A DNA stretch of 64,000 bases from Poa pratensis (lineage: Eukaryota > Streptophyta > Magnoliopsida > Poales > Poaceae): the NCBI GenBank assembly GCA_947311845.1, contig CAMZMU010000115.1, positions 31,271,401 through 31,335,400 of the forward strand, written 5' to 3'. The notes below the pieces were generated by a model that was not told the origin of the DNA, did no database searches, and saw only the letters and a list, made by a program, of their open reading frames with translations. Below are positions 22,477 to 32,242 of the stretch, in pieces. The position numbers were made by a program, and so were the translations under genes. Each line of letters begins with the position of its first letter. Positions within the stretch are counted from its first letter, which is position 1.

Positions 22477-23730
22477 ATTACCTTTTCATTACCTTCCATA
22501 GAGCTAATAGCATTGACTTGAATTGGAAAGCATGGTTGATCAATAGGAAGTTTAACACCCATTTCAGATAATTCCTTGAGATGAGAGGTTTTAATTCCCT
22601 TCTCTTTAATAGCCTTGGAAGCTTCATTCATTGTCTCTTTGTTTAACTTAAGAATGCCTACTTTCTTCTCTGGAAATATCTCTTTTCCATCTATCTCTTC
22701 AATATTCCAATCTTCATAATTTCTAGAGATAGTCTCCAATAACTCAGTTGCTTCATCAACGGTCCTTTCCCTGAAAACATTACCTGCAATACTATCAAGA
22801 TAGCCTCTAGTGTTTTTAGTTAGTCCATTGTAAAATATATCAAGTATTTCATTACTCTTGAAGCCATGGGTAGGACATTTCCTAACCATCTTACTGTATC
22901 TCCCCCAAGCTTGGGGTAGATCCTCCTTCTCTTTCTGTGAAAAGTTGCTAATCTCAATAGTTAAACCATGGATCTTATCTAAAGGGAAATATTTATTATA
23001 GAATAGCTGCAAGCATTCCTCTTTACTAGTAATAGATCCAGGTTCTAAACGATTATACCAAATTTTAGCATTTCCTCCCAAAGTAAAAGGAAACAACTTT
23101 AAGAAATAATAGCGTTGGTGGATTTCATCTTTACCAAATAGCACAGATAAATCATGCAAAATAGCAATGTGTTCAAAAGGAAACTCATCATCTCTCCCAT
23201 AAAACTTAAACTTCTCAGCTTTTTTCAATTATTTCAGGATCAACACTAAACTCATAATCTTTGTCTTTAATTTTAATAGCTGGAGCATTCATTTTCTTAG
23301 TAACAGGGAAATAATCATCAAGAGGAGAATTTTTATAGCTATCAAGTTTATCCAATTTATCATAATTCGAATCCATAAAAGTCATAGTAAATGCATCCTC
23401 TTCCTCAGAAGAAGCTTCATACTCATCATCATCACAATATTCATTATCTTCCAATTCAGACTCCACATTTTCAACAATAGAAGATTCAGGTAATTCAGGC
23501 AATTCAGGTGTTTCAGTTGTCACTTCTTTGTCTACGCTACCACATATTAAATTATTTTCAATACTAGTAGACATCTTAGACAATGGTGAACTAGATAAAG
23601 CTTTTTCTTTCTTCTTAGCAATAATAGCAGAAGCAGCATTAGGCGAAAAGTTTTGCCTACTTAGCAAATCAGTACCTCTACGAGTAGTTGAAGGCCTTAC
23701 TTCCTTCGGAGTATTCTTTTCCTTTCCCAT
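22477..23730 (-). pseudogene. Athila gag (capsid) gene, frameshifted and interrupted
   Basis: Starts MGKEKNTPKE at 23730. A Ser/Glu-rich N-terminus is followed by the retrotransposon gag domain (FYGRDDEFPFEHI, GNAKIWYNRLEPGSI, WGRYSKMVRKCPTHG, IFYNGL). The two halves are in different frames: a run of six A (minus strand, about 23220-23225) where five would join EIIEKAEKFKFYG. The C-terminus is cut at 22477 by the solo LTR. The protein would form the virus-like particle. Confidence 0.85.
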
Positions 23731-23793
23731 AGTTGGGAACAAGCAAGTGCAGCAAATAAATGATAACAAGTTGTCTTACCAATAAAGCTAGGT

Positions 23794-23811
23794 TCCCCGG
23801 CAACGGCGCCA
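23794..23811 (-). other. Primer-binding site, tRNA-Asp type
   Basis: Minus strand TGGCGCCGTTGCCGGGGA, 10 nt inside the 5' LTR, complementary to the 3' end of plant tRNA-Asp. This primer is characteristic of Athila-clade elements. Confidence 0.85.
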
Positions 23812-23821
23812 GAAAATGTCT

Positions 23822-25185
23822 TGATGCCCACAAGTCTAGGGGATCCTTGAAATCTTCGTTGGGAAGTATTACCCAAATTTATAGTTCGACTCAAGGGAAC
23901 ACAAGAATACCAATAAGACTTTAGCAATTGAGGCGTCACTCTCAACCACGCCTGTATATCAATAAACTTGCAGCAGTGATAGTTATGGCAGTAGGATGAT
24001 TCAAGCAAGCAAAATAAAACAGCAGTAGTAAACAAGGGTTTCCCAGTTTTCACCGAAAAAGTGAAAGTGTAACTCAGAGATTTAAAACGTAGGCATGAGG
24101 TGATAGCGGGGTGTTGCATGAATAAGATTGATCATATAATAAGAAACAAATAGGAATGTGACTTATCTCTAACTCCGATATATGTAGGTATGTGTTCCGT
24201 AAATAGTTGTGCGTACTAACCAAGAGAATTTGCACAACATCTATTGTCCTACCTGCCCATTTCACCGGGGCCAACTTGGAACTACAGGTAATTAAGGTCT
24301 ACCCTTTCGAATAGCCTGGAACAACGCATTAACACTTCATGAACACATAGAATCCTCAAACTAAAACATCACCCCCTTATTTTCCCTATATGTCACTTTT
24401 AGGGTTCGCAGGTTCAACATAATAGCAGGCAATACACTTTGCAGATAAATACCAAACTCAATTATATGATGGGACAAAATAAGTTTAGTACTGAAATCAT
24501 GCCACTCGGGCCCTAGTAGCAAGCATTAAACATAGCATAAGTGCATCAACACAATACAAAAATATCCTCAAGATAAACCCCTAAGATCTCGGACAACGGG
24601 TATCATTACATGATCAATCTCATCCAATCCCCATCCACCTCATATGCCTACAGCGGACTACTCACACATGGTGATGGTGAAGGAGCTCATGGTCGATGGA
24701 GATGAAGGCGGTGAAGATGGCGGTGAAGACGGCCTCCGGATCCCTCCTCCGGGGGCGGAATCCTAGATCAATCTGTCTCCGAAAACGAAGATCGTGGTGG
24801 CGGCGGCGCTTTGTTTCGCCAAAGCTCCTCTCCTCTTAGGTCAGCCAATTTTTCGTATATATGAGGGGGTACGCGAAAGCCGAAGGAGAGGCGGTGCCCG
24901 AGGCCCCAGATGGGTGGGCCCACGCGGCCAAGGAATCTGGCCTCGTAGGGCCCACTCTTTTTGCCCTCGGACGCTTCCTCGTGTCCGTCTTTTGCACGAT
25001 GCCCTTCTTTTCCATAAAAATTGACGTGGTATTTTTCTCCGATTTAATTTCCTACAAAAACAACCAGAAAAGAGACTTTGCTAAAAACAGCGTCAGATTC
25101 AGCAGTTTTATTCAAATATGGGAAGATTCCGGAGCAAATTATGAAGCAAAGTGCATGGAAAAGTAGATGCATTTTAGGTGCATCA
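23822..25185 (-). repeat. 5' LTR of the Athila element
   Basis: Same boundaries as the other LTR (TGATGCCCACAAG ... GGTGCATCA). Its hairpin copy at 24916-24953 has lost pairing through changes in the right arm (cctcgtaggg). Confidence 0.92.
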
Positions 25186-26942
25186 GACGGTGCGGGCTGG
25201 GCGACGGAGCTGTGGTCGGCAGTGGTGTGGATGGTGCCGAGCGGCGGCCAAAGTCGCTGCGCGTGGCGGCGGACGCGGCTAGTGCCCGCTCTGGGCCCAG
25301 ATGGGCTTGGGCGGGCTGCGGCTGGCGGGGCTTCTCCTTGCAGCGTGGTGGTGCTGCTTTGCCGGGGCGACGGCTGCAGGGTGGTGGCGACTCCAGCCGC
25401 GGTGGTTGGGCGGCTCCCCCTGGCAAGTCGCTAGGCCATCGGTGGTGGACGCGAGGCGGCCCTCCTCACTGGTCGGTGCGGTGCCGGGTGGTGGTGTGGC
25501 TACTCGCGAGGTGGTGGTGGCCGCTGATGGTCGGAGTGGCAGCCATGAGGGCGGCTCCGTGGCGGAGGTGGTTCCGGCCAGTTCTTAGAGCTCCGTGGCG
25601 GAGGTGGCCACGGAGAGGAAGGCGGCGCGGCAGCGCCGCACTTGCATCTGGCGGCCGCGGGCCGCCGGCGATGCATCTCGCGGTTCGTGGCTCGGCATCG
25701 TGAGGTGACGCCCGCTGCTGCCGCGGTGGTGGGGTGGTGGACGCTACTGTTGGCGTTCCTGCAGGTCCGTGGCAGAGGGGTGCCGTGGAGCGAGGGCGGC
25801 TGGTTCGGCAGCGGAGGTTTTGCTGTTGGAATCGTGGCGTGTGGAAGCTGGTGGCTAGTCGGTCTCGTGGTGAGCGGGTGCAAGAACGTCGAGCGAAAGC
25901 TCCGCTCCGGCTGTTGTCAGGCAGGCAGCAACGACGCCTTCGGGCGCCGTTTCTCTTCTTGAAGATGCCTTCAAGACGTGGTGCTCGCCTTTCACCCGGA
26001 CCACTCCGGGGGAAACCCTAGATCTTCCGAGATCGGGCGATGATGGCGCTCTGTGTCATGCTCCCCCTTGGGGGCATCGTTCTTGGAATGGTGACCGGCT
26101 GGAGGGACATGTGGTTGCGGGAGGTGGCGGCGAGGGTGTCGAGGCTGATGTGGCGTGGCGGCAGCAGCTGCGGCTGTCTTTTAGGCCGGGACGGCGGCCC
26201 CGGATGTTGGTACGACGTCTGTGGTCTGCGAGCAGCTCTCCTTGGGCAGCTTGGGATGCGGGTGGCTGCTTCGTGCGGCGTCGTGGCTCGGTTGCGAGCG
26301 GTGCTATGTCGGGACGGCGGTCCCGGAAGGGGGTGCTGGCGGCGAGGCTGTCGGGGCTGCGGGGGCAGCGGCAGCAACGGTTGCCTTTTAGGCCGGGGCG
26401 GCGGCCCCGGATGCTGGTACGACGGCCGTGGTCTGCGAGCGGCTTATCTGATGCAGCTTGGGCTGTGGGTGGCCGAGTCGTGCGGCGTCGTGGCCTGGGT
26501 GTGGGCGGTGGCATGTCGGGGTGGCGGCCCCGGAAGGTGGTCCAGGTGGTTTGCGCAGGGCGTGATGGAGGGTTGGATGTCGGGGCAGCGGCTCCGAGTT
26601 TTTCTGCATCATCGAGGGCGTTCCTCCTTGTGTCGTGTGGGCGACAAGGCTGCTCTCGGTGATGTTCGTCGTCGAGGCTCCCCGGTAGTGGCCGCTTTCA
26701 TCTACGACGGAGTGTCCCGTACCTGCTCCTCCCATAGCAGTTGCGGATTCTTCTCTCCGGCAAGGGTGAATTGCTAGCCGGCTGGCCGTGGAGTGGGTGT
26801 TGTGTGGGCTCTGCCCCGTGGTGTTCGTTATTGTTGGTGTTTGTTGTATGGTTTTCGCCCGGTTTCTTTCACTGATAAACCCTGCACCTTCTGCTTAATT
26901 AATATATGGGGCAAAGCTTTTGCCCCACAGTTTCAAAAAAAA
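25186..26942 (+). repeat. 3' part of the LINE-like retroposon, with a 211-bp direct repeat
   Basis: GC-rich sequence that continues the element after the Athila insertion. Segments starting at about 26177 and 26388 repeat each other (ttttaggccggg-cggcggccccgg, ggtctgcgagc, cttggg, tcgtgcggcgtcgtggc). It holds long overlapping frames on both strands, as expected from composition, but no recognisable domain. Confidence 0.55.
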
Positions 26943-26956
26943 AAAGGGTCCGTCCG

Positions 26957-27203
26957 TATGGATTTCTTCTCATGTGTGCATGCACTTGTTTTAAACGGAA
27001 AAAAAGGGTTTTACCCAGATCAATATCACAAGTTGCTCTCGATCATTTTCGTTCTTTAAACCATACACCTGTACACCGTACACTTACATACAAGACACAA
27101 CGGTACCGTCCTCCGTGTATGCACCACGTCCATCCAGCCATCTCTCCACACCACACTGCACAGGCCGCAACGCCCACGCGGCCTCTCCAACCCCACAGAC
27201 CAT
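26957..27203 (+). promoter_or_regulatory. Former upstream region of the complex I gene
   Basis: Between the LINE-like target duplication and the Mutator-like element. Ignoring the latter, this sequence joins directly to 32042 and would be the distal promoter of the 75-kDa subunit gene. It ends with the target duplication ACAGACCAT (27195-27203). Confidence 0.4.
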
Positions 27204-27300
27204 GGAGAAAAATCCTATGAGACCGGGTCTATCACCCCAGCCTGATAGACCCACCTCGATGCATAACACCTGTCCACGATCTTAAAGCACCCAAGTCTGC
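27204..27300 (+). repeat. Left terminal inverted repeat of the MULE
   Basis: Opens ggagaaaaatcctatgagac; pairs with 31945-32041. Weaker similarity (tctgctattcccga) continues further inward after a gap in one copy. Confidence 0.9.
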
Positions 27301-27350
27301 TATTCCCGATTCCAGCCTCTGTTTCCGTTTTTCGCTCATGCTACTCTCTA

Positions 27351-30300
27351 TCTCTACTATCTAAAAAGGAAATTTGGTTCCTCTCGTACGTTTCATCATT
27401 CGTCCAACATCGTCTCCTCGCGCGCATTCTCTCCGCTCACCCCGACCAACTGGGCCAAAGCCCAACAAACTCCAGCGTCCCTCTACCATCCCTTCCTCTC
27501 CCTCCGCCTCAACCACACGGGCGTGGCCGCCCCCGTCGCCACCTGCTTCCGCAACGCGCTGCCGCCTCCGCCTCCGCTAACGTCCAGGACGGGCGCGTCG
27601 TCCTCCATGATCTCCTCTCTGCGATTCAGAAATCGGGAAGAGGTAGCAGGGAGATCAGTGTGTTTGCATCTGAGCTCCCACGGTCCTTCCGATCGAGGAT
27701 AATTAGCAGCGTGACCGGAAGGCGGAGCAGGTCAAGACGCTCAACTTCATGCTCCTCCAGGAGACCTCCACCCATTGCGATGCGCTCGACGTCGTCTGGC
27801 AGGCTGTCCTCGCCGCTCCCTCCGCGTCGCCGCCAAAGAGCCTACGTGCTACGTGTGCGCCTCGCCGCCGACCAGGAATCCCTCCGGTTCGCTCGAGATA
27901 AGGAGAAGGCCAGCGCGCCTTGAGACGGACGCAAGGCAGAAGTCCCAGTTCCTGAATTGAGTTCTTACTGATTTGTTCCATAGAGGCCAAATTCGCATGC
28001 CAACATCCGCCACAAGCAGAAGCCAAGCTACCACCACTAGGTCGTGGATCTTGTCCGGTGCGTCATCAATTTCTTCCTCTGTTTATGGTTTTCTGCTACC
28101 TTTTCCCTTTTTTCTCTTTGTGGCTGATTTTATTGATCCACCATCACGGAATACAATTTCTACCTGGGTTTAGAGCTTGATTTTTAGAATCTTAATTAGT
28201 ACTGACTGAGAATGTTGAATCGCACAAGTACTCGGACTCTTACCTGGGAGTTGTCAATAAGAATAATAAGTCTTTTAATTGAAATGAACCTGCCAATTTG
28301 GTGATAATTGCTGCTGCATAAATAGCTAGCAATCCAAACAGGGCAGGGCTTTTGTGGTATTTTTGTCTTCTTTGCAATGCTGAAACGGCCTGTCGCTCAC
28401 CAGAAAGATGAAGCAGCACAAGGATTGGATTTTGTCGGGCACAACTCCATGGTTTGCGCTCTGTTTTTAATAGTAGGATTGTAGCAATTAGTAGCCCTCT
28501 ATTTTTGTTGCCACAAATCTGGTACAGCTATAGATCCTTCTCCTTGTCCAATCAGATGGGAGTTCTCCTGATAGAGTAAAATGACAATTTATGGAGAGTG
28601 ACAAATTTAGTCTTGCTGATTGCTGATCTTGGAATGCTCCTGGTAATTAAGTACTATCCAGATAATTGACATGAAAGTTGACAATAGTTTATTGAGAGTG
28701 ACAAATTTGAGGTAGATAATAGTTTATTGACATGAAAGTTGCAAATTAAGTACTATCCAGATAATTGATTTGAAAAGTGAAGACATGTCAGTCTCTGCTT
28801 TTAAAATGAGATATTATATTAAAGCTGAAGTATTTAGATCAGTTCTAGCTTTAACACTTTCTTTGGAAATGTTAGCTTTGCACCAGGCTTGTCGATTCTG
28901 GCCGGCGAGAGATGATAACATCGGCTGCAGTTGTTGATGCCTAGGCTGAGTGTCTGCATCGCAACCATCAAGGTGATCTCCACCAGTCCTAATTGTCACC
29001 AATTGTGTCTGGTTTCACTATTGTTCGGACTTTTTCTTGCATATCTGTTGCCTTAAGAATCCGTAGTTCGAACACTAAATCGACAAAGTGAATATTTGTC
29101 ATGGGCTGGGAGATATTAAATCTGTAAATCATTCCCTATTGTTGCAGATGCATTGCTAAAGCTTTCAGTGTTGATCTTTTGCAGCAACTTGACTTTTGAG
29201 AAACCCATTGCTTCTTTGCAAAATTAGTCGAGAAACCCGTTGCGTCTTTGCAGCAACTTGAGCATTCTGTGTAAAATTAGTCGAGAAACCCGTTTCGGCT
29301 TTGCAGCAACTTGACTATTGAGAATATGACAGGATAGTGTCAAGCTCAAAATAGATTTGGTAATGCAGCTGCAACTATTTAGTTTTTTGATTGATTTTCA
29401 CCTACAAATAGGAAACTACAATCGAGTTGCACAACAAAGATAAGACTCCCTTCTTTATTAATTCGCTCATCGACGTAGTATATGAGTGTTCAATCAATTT
29501 TTTAGACCCGAGGATGTTTCATCTATGTCGGAATGATATTCCAAGAGGATTTAAGATTGACAAAATAATTTTCATGCACCATATTTTTCCTTAGATTGTG
29601 GCCCCCTTTTTGCTGGTGGTAATGTCATTTCTATTTTTTTGGTATATTACTGACCGTTTTTGAACTGATGTTTCCGAGCTTGAGGCATTTGGACAGTGCT
29701 TTTGGAGAAGAATCTGTCAAAACTACTTCTACACTTCCAAAAGTAAATTCGATATTGATCGGTTTTAAACAGGCAATATTATATTATGTTGCTAATGACT
29801 CTGTGATTCTGAGAAGAAATTATAGCATCCTAGAGAAAGATACTCATCGATGGATGGTTTTTTGGTTCTCAGTTTTCTTTGGCATTGGTGACACCAACCA
29901 CTTCATAGTAGTACAAATTTAAGTAACAAATTTGTGATTTTATTCTCCCGAAGAGATGTTACTACATCAAAGGAATTCATAATTCAAGTGGATATCTTTA
30001 GAGTATTCTTTGAGATCTTATGTTTTTTTTGAAGCATAGGATTCTCTGGATTGATAAATTATTAGTTTAGAGTATTCCCATAGTTAGCTATGCCTTTTAT
30101 TCCAACTCATCCGCTTAGCTCAATATGTTATGTAGTATCTGTCCATATTTGAATGCCAGTGTTTGGAAGAAATCCATAGCTCAATATCGACCACTTAGTG
30201 GTACAAACTACTAATGCAAGGAAATAATGTTTCTTCCAAAAATAATTGTATCTTCCTCATAAATACCCATAGCTCTCTGCATGCATTGTTGCTTTACAGG

Positions 30301-31313
30301 ATGAACTGTGTTCAGTTATTTGAGCAAAATCGCACCTCTACTGCTTGTTGGATGTCTAGGTACAAAGGTTCCAATTAGAGGTGTGAGAGTGCTTGATCGC
30401 TGCAAAGGGAAACAAGAGCATATTTTATCGTTGTGTGGGTATTTATGTAAATTTAGCTGACTGCTCTGGAGTAGCAGGTTTGCTTAAATTATATTCTTTT
30501 ATTTCTTTGTTTGGGGAGTAGAATGCTGAAATACCTTGTGCTTAAATTAATAGAACCTTCCATGCATTTTTTCACCGGATGCTTCTGTGCAATGTAAACT
30601 TCTATCTTGTTGGTCGTACGGAGTAATATTTTTGTCGGAGCTAAGACACTTATACCATATGTTCATGTTTGTGGAATTATGTCGATGTCTTACCTGATGT
30701 TCAAAAGTGTGCTAGCTTACATTGTAATTACAGTGCCATGATGCCCTCCCCCATATACACAATTTTCCCATTTCTGGAAACAGTTGAATTATTAAAATAC
30801 TTGCCAATTACAATATTGTTTCACCTTTTAACGGTAGTTTTTTTTTGCATAATTTTGATAACAGAATAATGCACTTCTATTTGGAAGAGTAGCACCAGTG
30901 GCAAACGGGTCTGAACTCTGAAGTCTACAAAGCACTGTTAGGTTAAACAGTTGACACACCGTTTCATTTAGTCAGACACAAATGGATACAGTCATACAAG
31001 CTGTAAATTGGTAGATGTTTAGTTTAAAGAAAGATTACACGTTGTGAACAAGTACAATTGATAATAATTTGCTCGGTGATCACAACGTTTATCGAGTTTA
31101 TGTCTGACGGAACGTGGGAAACTATTTTCTTTCTCTCAGTAGGTAGCATCAAAAGAATGCAACATGTTTTACACGTGACAAACTGACTTAGCTACAGCAG
31201 CCCTCCGGTTTGTCGTAATATTTTGCAACTAAATATTTATTATTTGTAGCACCTGGTGGGTGTAAAATTATTCAAATATATGTTCCCGTTACAACGCACG
31301 GGCATTTAACTAT
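27351..31313 (+). mobile_element. Non-autonomous Helitron inside the MULE
   Basis: Starts TCTCTACTATCTAAAAAGG after an A. Ends with hairpin CCCGT...ACGGG (31285-31301), GCATTTAACTAT, then T, i.e. insertion between A and T with a CTRR-like end degraded to CTAT. Termini match the Helitron at 6801-8533, so both are one family. No Rep/helicase. The first 600 bp (27370-28000) are GC-rich with exon-like frames (for example a stretch reading VKTLNFMLLQETSTHCDALDVVWQ on the plus strand) unlike the AT-rich remainder, suggesting captured gene pieces of unknown origin. 28180-31280 is AT-rich and non-coding, with a tandem gagaaacccgtt...gcagcaacttga repeat near 29180-29320. Confidence 0.75.
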
Positions 31314-31944
31314 TAGATATTAAGATTTGATTGATTTGCTGTACCGGTTGTAAACTAGCCATTATGGCTGCTCTCGGCGGCCGCACGGCAAGTCGGCAAA
31401 ACCTCGTCGGCAGCAGTGACGCGAATAGACAATATGAGGCATTTTCCTCAACGGCGGCGACGCAGCAAGACGCATCGAGCTTCTCCTTCACGCAACTGCC
31501 AGTCATGGCGGCAAACTTCAGGCCGGAGGTGCAAGTGCCGATCTCATCGCCATGTCCTTCAAGTAGTGAAACGAATACACAACATAGGTATCCACAACAT
31601 ACTTCTGCACATTTTGCACTAGATGAATATATAAGAATCTTGTGAAGCTTCTGAAATACTTCGCGTTGCCCATGGGCCGGCAGCACTGCAGCAGCCGCTG
31701 CTCTGGCGACATCAACCATACATCGCCGACTTGCCGAGTGGCCGCGCCGCCGCGCCGGTACTCCGCTATCACGAGGAAAGTACGGTGTTGCGGTGCTGCG
31801 CAGTCGCATGGACGCCGGCAAGCCAAGCAAAGCCCTATGTTACTTGATCGACATGGTCAGAGGATTGGAATCGGCAAGCGAGCAGTGCGCCAGCGGAGGA
31901 ATTCGGGAATAGCAGAGTTGGAATTGAAACGAAGCGATAGGAGG
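31314..31944 (-). other. Right arm of the MULE with possible captured gene fragment
   Basis: A GC-rich 525-bp open frame (31306-31830, minus) and an overlapping one read through this arm, without a family I recognise. It could be a host gene fragment carried Pack-MULE style. Not called a gene. Confidence 0.4.
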
Positions 31945-32041
31945 GAGATGGGTGCTTTAAGATTGTGGTGGACAGGTGTTATGCATCGAGGTGGGTCTAT
32001 CAGGCTGGGGTGATAGACCCGGTCTCATAAGATTTTTCTCC
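31945..32041 (-). repeat. Right terminal inverted repeat of the MULE
   Basis: Complement of 27204-27300 and directly followed by the 9-bp duplication at 32042-32050. Confidence 0.9.
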
Positions 32042-32242
32042 ACAGACCATCCACCTCACTGCACTCAGGTCCCACCGTTCCCCTCCCCCACCTGTCACCG
32101 ACCCACCAGTGTACGCAGCAGCGGCCTCCACTCCCGAGAGACACCGCCTCTTCCCCATCTCCACCCACACCAGCCGACCGAGCCAAGGGCAGGAGGTCTC
32201 CGCCCCTCCGCGCGATCCAATCGCCTCGCCACCGCCACCGCC

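Larger units (their letters stand above)
15237..25185 (-). mobile_element. Athila-clade Gypsy LTR retrotransposon lacking RT and integrase
   Basis: Two LTRs of about 1.36 kb bound an internal region read on the minus strand: tRNA-Asp primer site, gag, acidic linker, aspartic protease, then an ATHILA ORF-1-like region. Flanks are GATGG (15232-15236) and GACGG (25186-25190), a 5-bp duplication with one mismatch. The LTRs differ by only a few percent by eye. No RT, RNase H or integrase motifs are visible between protease and 3' LTR, and about 3.5 kb is all that remains there, so the copy is non-autonomous. It carries a nested solo LTR at 21543-22476. The clade call rests on the PBS and gag/protease type. 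Confidence 0.88.
14998..26942 (+). mobile_element. LINE-like retroposon (about 2 kb) split by an Athila element
   Basis: A perfect 14-bp target duplication AAAGGGTCCGTCCG lies at 14984-14997 and 26943-26956. The right end is ...ggggcaaagcttttgcccc...tttc plus a poly-A run, a typical grass LINE 3' end. Removing the Athila element (15237-25185) leaves about 2 kb of GC-rich sequence with no clear reverse transcriptase, so it is probably a non-autonomous LINE derivative. Confidence 0.75.
27204..32041. mobile_element. Mutator-like element (MULE) with nested Helitron
   Basis: Terminal inverted repeats of about 97 bp (27204-27300 and 31945-32041) start GGAGAAAAATC and differ at only a few positions plus a 3-nt indel. 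Outside them lies a perfect 9-bp duplication ACAGACCAT (27195-27203 and 32042-32050), the hallmark of Mutator insertion. No mudrA transposase is present. Without the Helitron (27351-31313) the element is about 875 bp. It lies 201 bp upstream of the complex I start codon. Confidence 0.88.

Noticed and set aside
25139..26735. Many overlapping ORFs on both strands
   Set aside because: Composition effect in the GC-rich LINE-like body; no domain in any frame.
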